A stretch of DNA of 6,317 bases, from the NCBI GenBank assembly GCA_938007945.1, contig CALLME010000171.1, positions 1 to 6,317 of the forward strand, given 5' to 3'. The DNA is from an uncultured Caulobacterales bacterium. Lineage in GTDB: Bacteria > Pseudomonadota > Alphaproteobacteria > Caulobacterales > Maricaulaceae. The translations under genes were made by a program, and so were the position numbers. Shown here in pieces: positions 1 through 6,317 of the stretch. A model generated the notes under the pieces. The model was not told the origin of the DNA. It saw only the letters and a list, made by a program, of their open reading frames with translations, and did not search any database. Position 1 is the first letter of the stretch, and every line of letters begins with the position of its first letter.

Positions 1-272
1 GCACCCGACGCTATTACGCGCTCAACCTGTCCAGAGAGAAATATGTATGGCACATCTTTGATGTCTAGCTGTTGAGCAAGAGGAATGCTTGTCTCACGCC
101 CTAAATTATAATCTAGCATAGCTATGTCGGGTCTTGTCTCCTTCAGAATTAACAAGCCAGGATCAACTGAAGCGACTGGGCCCAAGACAGTAAAACCAGC
201 ATCTTCAAACGTATCTTGAAGATCTGTGGCGATAAAGGGATCATCTTCCACTATAAGTATCGTTTTGATCAT
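1..272 (-). CDS. Response regulator receiver (REC) domain protein, partial
   Basis: This is the N-terminal 90 residues of a CheY-like receiver domain; the rest lies beyond the left edge. The translation opens MIKTILIVEDDPFIATDL, with the acidic pocket at E9-D10-D11. The likely phospho-acceptor is D54, in AMLDYNLG, at the end of beta-3. S80, in YIFLSG, is the conserved Ser/Thr at the end of beta-4. The conserved Lys of beta-5 would be off the window. The wording (GPVASV, LDYNLGRETSIPLA) resembles the short receiver proteins of alphaproteobacteria that often work with HWE/HisKA_2 sensor kinases; that partner is inference, and no kinase is visible here. Whether an output domain follows cannot be told. 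The start at 272 gives the usual N-terminus. An in-frame ATG at 287 would add MSYVS, and neither start has a good ribosome binding site. The gene is divergent from the small membrane-protein genes. Confidence 0.88.
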   Translation of the reverse strand, partial: MIKTILIVEDDPFIATDLQDTFEDAGFTVLGPVASVDPGLLILKETRPDIAMLDYNLGRETSIPLAQQLDIKDVPYIFLSGQVERVIASG

Positions 273-354
273 GCTTACATAACTCATAGTACAGTTAGGA
301 GTTCCATAAATAGCGTAAGAAACAAAACCAAGTTTTCGTAAATCGCACTTTTTG

Positions 355-369
355 AGCATTATCTATGCT
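355..369. repeat. Short inverted repeat in divergent intergenic region
   Basis: AGCAT and ATGCT face each other across a 5-base spacer (TATCT). One G-T and one T-A pair (354/370 and 353/371) can extend the stem. It lies about 80 bases upstream of the receiver gene and 200 bases before the plus-strand small membrane-protein gene. It could be an operator half-site pair or a chance AT-rich palindrome. Apart from this and the promoter candidate, nothing else stands out in the 296-base gap (273-568), and there is no convincing ORF in it. Confidence 0.2.
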
Positions 370-488
370 TAGGATAGTAAAATCATACGTCGAATTTGAA
401 GATCTAAATTTCCCTTCCCTCTTAGCACAACGAGTCAACTTGGAGGAATTACTGTTCTTAAGGTCAGACTAAAAAACTAGAATATTTT

Positions 489-517
489 GGAACACAATCT
501 GTCGCCGAGGGTATTAT
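489..517 (+). promoter_or_regulatory. Candidate promoter for the small membrane-protein pair
   Basis: A TATTAT hexamer at 512-517 matches five of six positions of the -10 consensus TATAAT. The best-placed upstream block is GGAACA at 489-494, 17 bases away, which fits the sigma-70 -35 box only weakly. GGAAC is also the -35 core used by EcfG-type general stress sigma factors of alphaproteobacteria, but the matching CGTT at -10 is absent (GGTA or GTAT at the expected spacings). Transcription would begin near 524, leaving a leader of about 45 bases before the ATG at 569. Assignment to either sigma factor is inference. Confidence 0.3.
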
Positions 518-568
518 CTTCAATCGGCTAATAATGGCCGTGAACATATCTACCCCACAGGACATACT

Positions 569-745
569 ATGCTCGAAGGACTTTTAGGTTTAATCCATCT
601 CATAATCGCCATTTGGGCGATACTCTCAATTATCAAGTCTAGCGCGTCAGGCCTTGCAAAGATTTTTTGGATCTTGCTTGTTTTGATATTACCATTGATC
701 GGATTGATCATTTGGTATTTCGCAGGACCTAAGGGTAACGTGTAA
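569..745 (+). CDS. Small PLDc_N-type two-helix membrane protein (58 aa)
   Basis: This short gene encodes 58 residues, nearly all hydrophobic. Helix 1 spans about residues 3-22, a short polar loop (KSSASGLAK) covers 23-31, and helix 2 runs from about 32 to 52. The second half, FWILLVLILPLIGLIIWYF followed by AGPKG, carries the pattern of the PLDc_N domain (phospholipase D-nuclease N-terminal): an aromatic start, LP, G, a W/Y position and a final GP. In cardiolipin synthases this domain is the membrane anchor before the catalytic part. Here there is no catalytic domain, so it is a stand-alone small inner-membrane protein of unknown function. The start is supported by AGGA at 559-562, six bases before the ATG. 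It is the first gene of a probable two-gene unit, 42 bases before the next gene and sharing its terminator. The family match is strong by pattern; no enzymatic role should be assumed. Confidence 0.85.
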   Translation: MLEGLLGLIHLIIAIWAILSIIKSSASGLAKIFWILLVLILPLIGLIIWYFAGPKGNV

Positions 746-787
746 AATTTAGACATTCTAATCAACAATAATAAAAGTAATAATCAC

Positions 788-1117
788 ATGACAGAAAACA
801 CTTCAAAAAGTAACAAATCACTTATCATCGGCGGGTTAATTGCGGCCACTGCCGTTATAGGTGGTCTCATCATCTTCACAGATGTTGATCTTACACAAAC
901 AGCAAAACTTCCGGAAGTTTCAGTTGAGGGCGGACAAATGCCTAAAATGGACGTCGATGTTGCTGACGTTAACGTCGGAACTAAGACAATCGAAGTTGAG
1001 GTGCCAACGGTAGACGTTAATCTCCCTAAAGAGGGTCCAGAAGCTGACGACTTGGGTGACAACATCAAAGTCGACGTTGATGTCGATGCAGACGTTCGCG
1101 TTGAGCCCGATCAGTAA
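788..1117 (+). CDS. Single-pass membrane protein with Val/Asp-rich tail (109 aa)
   Basis: Hypothetical protein. Residues 1-11 are polar with lysines at 7 and 10, and residues 12-30 form one hydrophobic helix (SLIIGGLIAATAVIGGLIIF region). The remaining 79 residues are acidic and extra-membranous. By the positive-inside rule the tail should be periplasmic. The tail alternates Val with Asp or Glu: LPEVSVEGG at 41-49, MDVDVADVNVGT at 54-65, VEVPTVDVNLP at 70-80 and KVDVDVDADVRVEP at 94-107. This gives repeated beta-strand-like segments and a run of Asp at every second residue (96-102). I recall similar short proteins with 'VDVDVxxVxVGTKxxxVxVPTVxV' tails in alphaproteobacteria, all without known function. 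No strong ribosome binding site precedes the ATG, and no other Met occurs before residue 51. A terminator follows about 70 bases after the stop. Cation binding by the Asp run is speculation. Confidence 0.85.
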   Translation: MTENTSKSNKSLIIGGLIAATAVIGGLIIFTDVDLTQTAKLPEVSVEGGQMPKMDVDVADVNVGTKTIEVEVPTVDVNLPKEGPEADDLGDNIKVDVDVDADVRVEPDQ

Positions 1118-1184
1118 GTGTATCGGTACCCTGCTCTCTACGGGCCTTAAATATTTTTGGTAGGGTCTTTCCTATACTGAATAG

Positions 1185-1218
1185 AGCCGTCTCCAATAAT
1201 ACAGGAGGCGGCTTTTTT
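1185..1218 (+). terminator. Intrinsic terminator after the small membrane-protein genes
   Basis: GCCGTCTCC (1186-1194) pairs with GGAGGCGGC (1204-1212), giving a 9-bp GC-rich stem with one G-U pair across a 9-base AT-rich loop. Six T residues follow directly (1213-1218), and an A-T pair (1185/1213) can extend the stem. No T-run follows the stem on the minus strand, so it acts in the plus direction only. It ends the transcript carrying the two small membrane-protein genes. The rest of the gap up to 1342 shows neither a gene nor a convincing terminator for the converging minus-strand operon. Confidence 0.85.
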
Positions 1219-1342
1219 ATGTCCGCGAGAATAATGACCAACGCCTTGGAGGTATTATTTTAGTTTGCGATAGTGAAGTGTCAGAGTGACTTTAAAAGAT
1301 CAAGTTCAGATCATCTCTCTCAAATAATTAAGCTTTAGCTTT

Positions 1343-2746
1343 TTAAGAACGGCCTCCGCCCCAACCACTTGACGCCAGTATTTTATTGTAGAAATCTTTG
1401 TCATTAATCATACGAATCGACTGCTCGAAACGGAGGTGTAAGTCATCCCTCGCCTGAGTGGACGTAATGTTATCATCCGTCGCTCGTTTAAGTTTGTTGA
1501 GCTGTGATATGAGAATTTTGCGATGTTCCATATTGTGTGCGTTCGCCGCTAATTCGGTGAGGATTACAAGCATCTTTATGCTGGCATTACGGTCCGTTGA
1601 AATATATGGACGGCTTTGGTCGCAAATCACGCTAACTAGGCGCTCAAAGGTGACTGGCCAAACGATCACCCTTAGGACGCCCTCAGCATCCTTACGAAAG
1701 GGGCTAGGCGGCTTTCCTCGCATCATAGTGTTTATGGCGCTTTGGTACCAATTTATGCAGTTTATAGCCGTAAACGGATCGTTAATGCCTGGCGAAAGGG
1801 CGCGCGCTAGAATTTCGACAAGTTCATCAGCCAAAAACAAGGCGTTTTGATGTGCTGTGCGCTCTTCTCCTACAGCGTAAGCGACGCGAAGAACTTTGAT
1901 ATCATCATCGCTTAATGTGATTTCAGAGCCGTTTTGAGACCACACATGAAGGAGCACGTCGCCAATAACGGTGAAATCACCTGGCCTGTATTGAAGTTTT
2001 ATGACAGCATCATTGTCTCGCGCCCACTCAATTATCGTCGTCTCATCTGCCGCTTGAATATAACCTTCAAAGTCAGCCTGAATTTTGACTGCATTTTTGT
2101 GGGAATAGATTGAAGTATCAATAACATCTTCTGGGTCTTCGCCATCGCCCATGTCATCAGGAAACATATTCGTGAGGTCTTTACGCAGTTTCCGACCAAC
2201 TTGGCCCGTTATATTTCCTACGTTGAGCGTCTCAGGTATATGGTGGATGAAAAATATCATTACGCCCACACTGAAAAGCGTAAGTGCCATAGCGACGAGC
2301 AAAGACACATTCGGAACGAATTCAGCAATAGTATTTTCGCCGCTGCCAGTGTCACCGGTACGCGCGATACGCAAGATGAGAAGGCAATATACAAATGTTG
2401 ATGTGAATGTGCCGAGCGTTATTTGATTGGCGCGGTCCCGCATGAAATTACCAATCAGACGAGGGCCATACTGACCTGCCGCGCTTGTCACCGCCACCAT
2501 CGTGATGGAAAACGTCACGGCCGCGACGGTCATCATAGAACTCGCAATGGTCGTGAGGATTGCGCGCGCACCGTCTGCTTTGTTTGAGTAAAACCAGCCG
2601 AGCTTTTCGGCTAAAGTGATGTCAATATTCTTATCAATTGCGCTCGTTAATACGGCCAATAATATGGCACCAATAGCCATGAGCCCCGGAATAAAATAAT
2701 AGCTACCCTGTAAATCATTCCAAAGCTTTATAAGCCGCGCATTCAT
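1343..2746 (-). CDS. DUF2254 family membrane protein (467 aa)
   Basis: A predicted inner-membrane protein of the uncharacterised DUF2254 family. Four hydrophobic segments fill the N-terminal third: about residues 17-37, 62-88, 110-127 and 146-168. Family hallmarks are GARAILTTIASSMMTVAAVTF (59-79), AAGQYGPRLIGNFMRDR (89-105), LGTFTSTFVYCLLILR (111-126) and FFIHHIPE (165-172). The soluble C-terminal part holds RALSPGINDPFTAINCINW (315-333), the most typical DUF2254 motif. It ends with a Gly/Trp-rich GWGGGRS. Length is about usual for the family, so the gene appears intact. No function is established; the architecture suggests a membrane channel or sensor with a cytosolic domain, which is inference. 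The ATG overlaps the stop of the upstream mechanosensitive channel gene as ATGA (2743-2746). Translation is therefore probably coupled, and this is the second gene of that operon. Confidence 0.92.
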   Translation of the reverse strand: MNARLIKLWNDLQGSYYFIPGLMAIGAILLAVLTSAIDKNIDITLAEKLGWFYSNKADGARAILTTIASSMMTVAAVTFSITMVAVTSAAGQYGPRLIGNFMRDRANQITLGTFTSTFVYCLLILRIARTGDTGSGENTIAEFVPNVSLLVAMALTLFSVGVMIFFIHHIPETLNVGNITGQVGRKLRKDLTNMFPDDMGDGEDPEDVIDTSIYSHKNAVKIQADFEGYIQAADETTIIEWARDNDAVIKLQYRPGDFTVIGDVLLHVWSQNGSEITLSDDDIKVLRVAYAVGEERTAHQNALFLADELVEILARALSPGINDPFTAINCINWYQSAINTMMRGKPPSPFRKDAEGVLRVIVWPVTFERLVSVICDQSRPYISTDRNASIKMLVILTELAANAHNMEHRKILISQLNKLKRATDDNITSTQARDDLHLRFEQSIRMINDKDFYNKILASSGWGGGRS

Positions 2747-3777
2747 TCCGTAGGTTCAGCGATGTTAGGGTCAGACTCTCCAGCTTTCCCCATAAGCTGT
2801 TTCTTTTGCACTGCGCGAAGAGGGCGAGGAGCTTTGCCCTCTTTGGGAGTGGGCCAGCCTTCGCGTTGCGCATTGCGGTCGCCATCTGTCTCTTCAGTCT
2901 GATCGTGGAAAAGATGCACTTTGGTATCGTACGGCATATCAATTGCGGCGTCGTCAAGGGCGCGTTTCACAGCGCGAATAACTTCCGAACGTTGTTTTAC
3001 AACATCGCCGCGCTTACTATCCGTCCACCACCGTGCGCGTAACGTGACCCAACTTGCGGCGAGGTCCCATGCAAATGTTTCTGGCCCAGGGTCATCAATG
3101 ACGCCATCAATCTTAGAAATTTCGCGCGTAATGATTTCGCAGGCTTCGTCTATATCATCGGCGTAGCCAATACCAATGTCATATTGTGAGCGGCGAATAT
3201 CGTTACCTGTCTTCACAAGGACAGCATTAGTATAAATGTCGCTATTAGGAATTACAGCGCGCTGTCCGTCATAAGTTTTGATGATGGTGGCCCGTGTTTC
3301 GATATGCTGAACAGTGCCCTCATATCCATTGACTTCAATTTGATCGCCAATTTCGAATGGTTGGCGTATGAGGATAAGGAGCCCTGCAAGCCAATTTTGT
3401 AAAATGTCTTTGAATGCGAAACCAATCGCCACTGAACTGACGCCTAAGCCCGCGATGAGGTCACCAGGGTTTAAGGTGGGCACAACGATTGTTGCTGCAA
3501 TCAGGCCCCCAAGTAGAATTATTGCGGCTTTCAAAAATCCGCCCATGACTTCGCCTAGGTTGCTGCGCCCACGCGCCTTAGCAGCCTTGATGACAATACG
3601 CTTCACGAACACAGCAATTATAACAAAAATAACAAAAAGAATTATGGCGACGACAAGATTCGGTAGAGTGCTCACAAAACCGTCGAGCCAAGCATCAACA
3701 CGTTCTTTTGCGAGGGCTGGATTAAGATCTACTTCACCCGTTTTATCGGCTTTCAGGTCGGGTTTGTTTTGAGCCAT
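2743..3777 (-). CDS. MscS-family small-conductance mechanosensitive channel (344 aa)
   Basis: An inner-membrane channel of the MscS family, which opens on membrane tension to release solutes during hypo-osmotic shock. Residues 1-30 are a polar, charged leader. Transmembrane helices lie at about 36-58 and 80-101. The pore-lining helix is at about 106-138 and carries the family signature GLGVSSVAIGFAFKDILQNW (110-129) followed by LILIRQPFEIGD. The beta domain follows (VNGYEGTVQHIETRATII, 149-166; then RAVIPNSDIYTN, 173-184), and an alpha/beta C-terminal domain extends to about 290. The last 50 or so residues are a charged, Pro-rich tail without recognisable domain. With three helices and no extra N-terminal domains it is the small MscS type, somewhat longer than E. 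coli MscS because of both tails. It lies 120 bases after the DAHP synthase gene, with no clear promoter or terminator between. Its stop overlaps the DUF2254 start by four bases. Confidence 0.95.
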   Translation of the reverse strand: MAQNKPDLKADKTGEVDLNPALAKERVDAWLDGFVSTLPNLVVAIILFVIFVIIAVFVKRIVIKAAKARGRSNLGEVMGGFLKAAIILLGGLIAATIVVPTLNPGDLIAGLGVSSVAIGFAFKDILQNWLAGLLILIRQPFEIGDQIEVNGYEGTVQHIETRATIIKTYDGQRAVIPNSDIYTNAVLVKTGNDIRRSQYDIGIGYADDIDEACEIITREISKIDGVIDDPGPETFAWDLAASWVTLRARWWTDSKRGDVVKQRSEVIRAVKRALDDAAIDMPYDTKVHLFHDQTEETDGDRNAQREGWPTPKEGKAPRPLRAVQKKQLMGKAGESDPNIAEPTE

Positions 3778-3897
3778 AAGTGGAATCCAAATCTTAGTTT
3801 CAACATTAAGATACGTTGTCTAACAGTTTTGGTTCCGACGAATGACTATTTTTCAAAACAACATAGCATTCTTAATTTTAGCGATCTCGGAAGTCAC

Positions 3898-5277
3898 CTA
3901 ACTGGCAAGTCTGGCAGCATCCTCACGTCGATAGCCTTTCAGTTCCTCAGCTATCAAGAATGCAAGTTCCAAAGCTTGATCGGCGTTGAGGCGTGGGTCG
4001 CAATGTGTGTGATAGCGTGATGAGAGGTCTTCCTCACGCACTTCTGCGGCAGAACCCCCAAGACATTCAGTGACGTTTTGACCCGTCATTTCAAAATGCA
4101 CACCCCCTGGCCAACAACCTTCGGAGTGAAGCACTTGCATGAAGGACTTAACTTCACTGAGAATATAATCGAACGGACGTGTTTTATAACCCGTATCCGT
4201 CTTAATCGTATTTCCGTGCATCGGGTCACAGGACCACACAATGTGACGCCCTTGCCGTTTCATCGCTCGCGCGAGTGTCGGCAAGCCCTTCGCAACTTTA
4301 TCATGACCGTAACGCGCGATAAGCGTGATGCGGCCTGGGTCGTTATTTGGGTTGAGGATATCAAGCAAGTTAAGCAATTCATCAGGTTCAAGTCCCTCGC
4401 CGACTTTCATCGCAATTGGGTTTTCAATGCCACGCATAAATTCAACATGGGCATGATCGGGTTGACGTGTACGGTTGCCAATCCAAAGCATATGCGCAGA
4501 GGTATCATACCAACGACCCGTTGTACTATCTATCCGTGTCATCGCCTCCTCATAGCCAAGCAAGAGACCTTCATGGCTAGTATAGTAATCCGTCGCCGCC
4601 ATTTGCGGCGTACTCTCAGCCGTCACGCCGCAGGCTTCCATGAAGTCAAGCGCATCCGAGATTTTTTCACACAGCTCGGTATATTTCTGGCTAGAATTCG
4701 TTCCCTTTGCGAAACCGAGATTCCATTTATGGATATTGTTCAAATCCGCATAGCCACCTGTTGAAAAAGCGCGAAGTAAATTGAGCGTCGAGGCCGACTG
4801 CCCATAAGCCTTAAGCAGACGATCGGGATCAGGCGCACGTTCTTCGGGACTGAATCCCATGCCGTTTATGTTGTCGCCTCGGTAGCTCGGTAAGGTAATA
4901 CCGTCACGCACTTCAACAGGTGAGCTACGCGGTTTGCCAAATTGCCCAGCAATCCGGCCGACTTTGACGACAGGCTGCCCTGCCCCATATGTCAGCACGA
5001 CGGCCATTTGCATCATAACGCGAAACATATCGCGCAAATTATCGGGATGGAATTCCTTGAAACTTTCTGCGCAGTCACCCCCTTGTAAGAGAAAAGCTTT
5101 TCCCATAGCGACATCCGCTAAGCGCGCTTTTAGTTTGCGCGCTTCGCCTGCGAAGACAAGCGGCGGATATCCGCGCAAAGTGTCCTCTACTTGCGAAAGG
5201 TGCGCCGTATCTGGGTAGTCATCTGGAATGTGCAAAGCGGGTTTTGAGCGCCAGCTAGAGGGGGTCCATTTGGTCAT
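3898..5277 (-). CDS. Class II 3-deoxy-7-phosphoheptulonate (DAHP) synthase (459 aa)
   Basis: A cytosolic enzyme that condenses phosphoenolpyruvate with erythrose 4-phosphate to DAHP, the committed first step of the shikimate pathway to aromatic amino acids and chorismate (EC 2.5.1.54). It is the class II (plant/Mycobacterium) type, unrelated in sequence to E. coli AroF/G/H. Motifs in order: [11 protein letters not shown] (63-73), [13 protein letters not shown] (106-118), YRGDNINGM (132-140), [11 protein letters not shown] (233-243), [20 protein letters not shown] (265-284), RYGHDKV (322-328), [10 protein letters not shown] (348-357), [17 protein letters not shown] (392-408) and CDPRLN (426-431). 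By analogy with the M. tuberculosis enzyme the metal ligands should be C69, H354, E396 and D427, all present. Length matches the family and the gene looks intact. The ATG at 5277 has a weak GGA seven bases upstream. A short perfect inverted repeat lies 36-48 bases before the start. The symbol varies (aroF, aroG, aroA) for this class, so none is given. Confidence 0.97.
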   Translation of the reverse strand: MTKWTPSSWRSKPALHIPDDYPDTAHLSQVEDTLRGYPPLVFAGEARKLKARLADVAMGKAFLLQGGDCAESFKEFHPDNLRDMFRVMMQMAVVLTYGAGQPVVKVGRIAGQFGKPRSSPVEVRDGITLPSYRGDNINGMGFSPEERAPDPDRLLKAYGQSASTLNLLRAFSTGGYADLNNIHKWNLGFAKGTNSSQKYTELCEKISDALDFMEACGVTAESTPQMAATDYYTSHEGLLLGYEEAMTRIDSTTGRWYDTSAHMLWIGNRTRQPDHAHVEFMRGIENPIAMKVGEGLEPDELLNLLDILNPNNDPGRITLIARYGHDKVAKGLPTLARAMKRQGRHIVWSCDPMHGNTIKTDTGYKTRPFDYILSEVKSFMQVLHSEGCWPGGVHFEMTGQNVTECLGGSAAEVREEDLSSRYHTHCDPRLNADQALELAFLIAEELKGYRREDAARLAS

Positions 5278-5312
5278 GGTATCGTCCGTGTTTTAAATCA
5301 GCCTTTTGCTTA

Positions 5313-5325
5313 GCATAAATTATGC
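5313..5325. promoter_or_regulatory. Inverted repeat upstream of DAHP synthase, possible operator or promoter
   Basis: GCATAA and TTATGC form a perfect palindrome around a single A. It sits 36-48 bases upstream of the DAHP synthase ATG, in the 119-base gap after folK. Read on the minus strand it contains CATAAT (5324-5319), a five-of-six match to a -10 box, but no acceptable -35 hexamer lies 16-18 bases further upstream. It may be a promoter element, a regulator site or chance. I see no attenuator or leader peptide in this gap. Confidence 0.25.
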
Positions 5326-5396
5326 GTGACTGGCTATAATCAGTTTGCATGTTGGGTGTTTTTGCCGCAATTTTTGTCAGGTCAGGTAAATTTCGA

Positions 5397-5906
5397 CTAT
5401 ATCCAATTCATATGACCGATATAGCGCATGGGTTCAATGTCACTCAAAGGGAGTTTAGCGAGGGCGCTTTCTATGCCCTCGCCTGTCACAGGATGTTGCC
5501 AGTCAGGCGCAATTTGGGACAACGGTAACAACACAAACCCCCGCGACAACATACGCGGATGCGGTAATGTGAGTGACGATTGATTGACATGCTCACCTCT
5601 AAAATCAAGTAAATCCAAATCAAGTGTGCGAGGTGCGTTAAGCTCATTCCGCACTCGCCCTAAATCAGCCTCAACATTATGTAAAAGAGCGAGCAAATCA
5701 TTCGCTTTGCCTGCATAGTCAATTTCTGCGCAAGCATTGTTGTAATCAGGATGCCCTTTACAGGGGGGCCAAGACGGGCTTTGCCAAATTCCTGAGAGTT
5801 GACGTAATATGGCTCCAGATTGCTCAAGAGTACTAAGCGCGCGTTTGAAGCTCTCCTTTGGTTCGCCAAGGTTCGCGCCTAGCGCTATATAAATCGGTCG
5901 GGACAA
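5397..5906 (-). CDS. folK: 2-amino-4-hydroxy-6-hydroxymethyldihydropteridine diphosphokinase (HPPK)
   Basis: A cytosolic folate-biosynthesis enzyme that moves pyrophosphate from ATP to 6-hydroxymethyl-7,8-dihydropterin, giving the substrate of dihydropteroate synthase (EC 2.7.6.3). The HPPK landmarks are all present: IALGANLG at the first strand (7-14), SPSWPP with DYNNACAEI (43-48 and 54-62), and the signature LGRVRNELNAPRTLDLDLL (82-100). D96 and D98 are the expected magnesium ligands, and LPHPRMLSRGFVLLPL (114-129) follows. At 169 residues it is close to the usual size. The start must be TTG at 5904-5906: upstream in frame there is only CTA and then a stop (5910-5912), and there is no Met before residue 119. 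No Shine-Dalgarno sequence precedes it. The stop of the NTF2-like gene lies only three bases upstream, so reinitiation by ribosomes finishing that gene is likely. The two genes appear to be one operon. Confidence 0.95.
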   Translation of the reverse strand: MSRPIYIALGANLGEPKESFKRALSTLEQSGAILRQLSGIWQSPSWPPCKGHPDYNNACAEIDYAGKANDLLALLHNVEADLGRVRNELNAPRTLDLDLLDFRGEHVNQSSLTLPHPRMLSRGFVLLPLSQIAPDWQHPVTGEGIESALAKLPLSDIEPMRYIGHMNWI

Positions 5907-5909
5907 TAG

Positions 5910-6317
5910 TTAGTCATCGACAGATGTGAAATGGCCATGGATGCAAAGCCATTTGTCGTTTTCTTTGACGAATATGCGCGTTGACTTTCCCTGTGTCGTA
6001 AATCGCTCGCCGCTATCGCGAGAGAAACCGCTATCGGACCAATAATAGGTAACCCAAGCCGTATCGCCGCGAATATGAAATTGCGGTTGATGCATAAAGG
6101 TGCGAATGCCTTTATAGCGCGCTAGATAGTCTGTGTAGCTCTCGCGCTCAAGTGCCTTGCCTGATTGTAGATAGATATCGTTTTCACCAAATAATGTGTA
6201 ATCGGGGTGCACATATTTTAGATAGCCTTCAACGTCATTACGCTCGACGGCCGCCCACATAGAAACAATGGTAGCGCGTATGTCGTCTGCTTCCTTTCGC
6301 GTGTCAGCAAGTGCGGC
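5910..6317 (-). CDS. NTF2/SnoaL-like (DUF4440-type) protein, partial at 5' end
   Basis: The visible 135 residues have the look of a small cone-shaped NTF2-like fold protein of the SnoaL/DUF4440 group. An N-terminal helix (DDIRATIVSMWAAVERNDVE) is followed by GYLKYVHPDYTLFGEN. Later come strands such as FHIRGDTAWVTYYWSDSG and the typical ending KSTRIFVKENDKWLCIHGHF. A Met codon at 6258-6260 could pose as the start, but the frame stays open for 19 more codons to the window edge. Those codons complete the expected first helix, so the real start is very probably beyond 6317. This fold serves many uses (isomerases, cyclases, scaffolds), and the sequence gives no specific reaction. Its stop TAA (5910-5912) is three bases ahead of folK, implying co-transcription; a role in folate metabolism does not follow from that. 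Confidence 0.8.
   Translation of the reverse strand, partial: AALADTRKEADDIRATIVSMWAAVERNDVEGYLKYVHPDYTLFGENDIYLQSGKALERESYTDYLARYKGIRTFMHQPQFHIRGDTAWVTYYWSDSGFSRDSGERFTTQGKSTRIFVKENDKWLCIHGHFTSVDD

Noticed and set aside
281..305. GGAAC-N16-AGTT on the minus strand before the receiver gene, resembling an EcfG-type promoter
   Set aside because: It would start transcription almost on top of the receiver start codon, and the -10 part is imperfect; too weak to call.
550..768. 72-codon minus-strand frame over the PLDc_N gene
   Set aside because: The plus strand encodes a convincing PLDc_N protein with a ribosome binding site; the minus frame has neither.
1280..1310. Possible terminator for the DUF2254 operon in the GATC-containing repeats before 1343
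   Set aside because: Pairing arms are only four to five bases, AT-rich or mismatched, and no proper T-run follows on the minus strand.
1458..1850. 130-codon plus-strand frame opposite the DUF2254 gene
   Set aside because: Antisense to a conserved coding region. The composition is that of a reverse-frame translation and no domain is recognised.
3769..4020. 83-codon plus-strand frame starting in the gap between the MscS and DAHP synthase genes
   Set aside because: It begins over the start of the channel gene and ends within the DAHP synthase gene, both on the other strand. It has no ribosome binding site and no family resemblance.
4078..4764. 228-codon open frame on the plus strand inside the DAHP synthase gene
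   Set aside because: It lies wholly antisense to a gene with every class II DAHP synthase motif. The translation is rich in Arg, His, Thr and Ile with no recognisable domain, as expected of a shadow frame.
5335..5340. Perfect TATAAT on the plus strand
   Set aside because: No -35 box is found at the right distance and no plus-strand gene lies downstream; likely chance in an AT-rich gap.

Overview
The window looks like ordinary chromosome from an alphaproteobacterium with moderate GC (mid-40s percent by eye). The lineage call is inference. It rests on the style of the class II DAHP synthase, the FolK, the short receiver-domain regulator and the small acidic membrane protein, and a marine Hyphomonadaceae/Maricaulales-like organism would fit. 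I see no mobile element, tRNA, rRNA, CRISPR array or phage gene.

Left part (1-1220): a receiver-domain response regulator runs off the left edge on the minus strand. After an intergenic stretch of about 300 bp, two small membrane-protein genes lie on the plus strand: a 58-residue PLDc_N-type two-helix protein and a 109-residue single-pass protein with a Val/Asp-rich tail. A clear intrinsic terminator follows them.

Middle (1343-3777): a minus-strand pair, read in the order MscS-type mechanosensitive channel then DUF2254 membrane protein. The two are joined by a 4-base ATGA stop/start overlap and are almost certainly one translation-coupled operon.

Right part (3898-6317): also on the minus strand, in transcription order, an NTF2/SnoaL-like protein (cut by the right edge), folK (folate biosynthesis, with a TTG start 3 bases after the preceding stop) and a class II DAHP synthase (first step of the shikimate pathway). 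The shikimate pathway leads to chorismate, which also supplies the p-aminobenzoate part of folate, so folK and the DAHP synthase are metabolically related, although 119 bp separate them.

No clearly new system is visible. The points most worth a second look are the unstudied small membrane-protein pair, the tight coupling of MscS to DUF2254, and the obligatory TTG start of folK.
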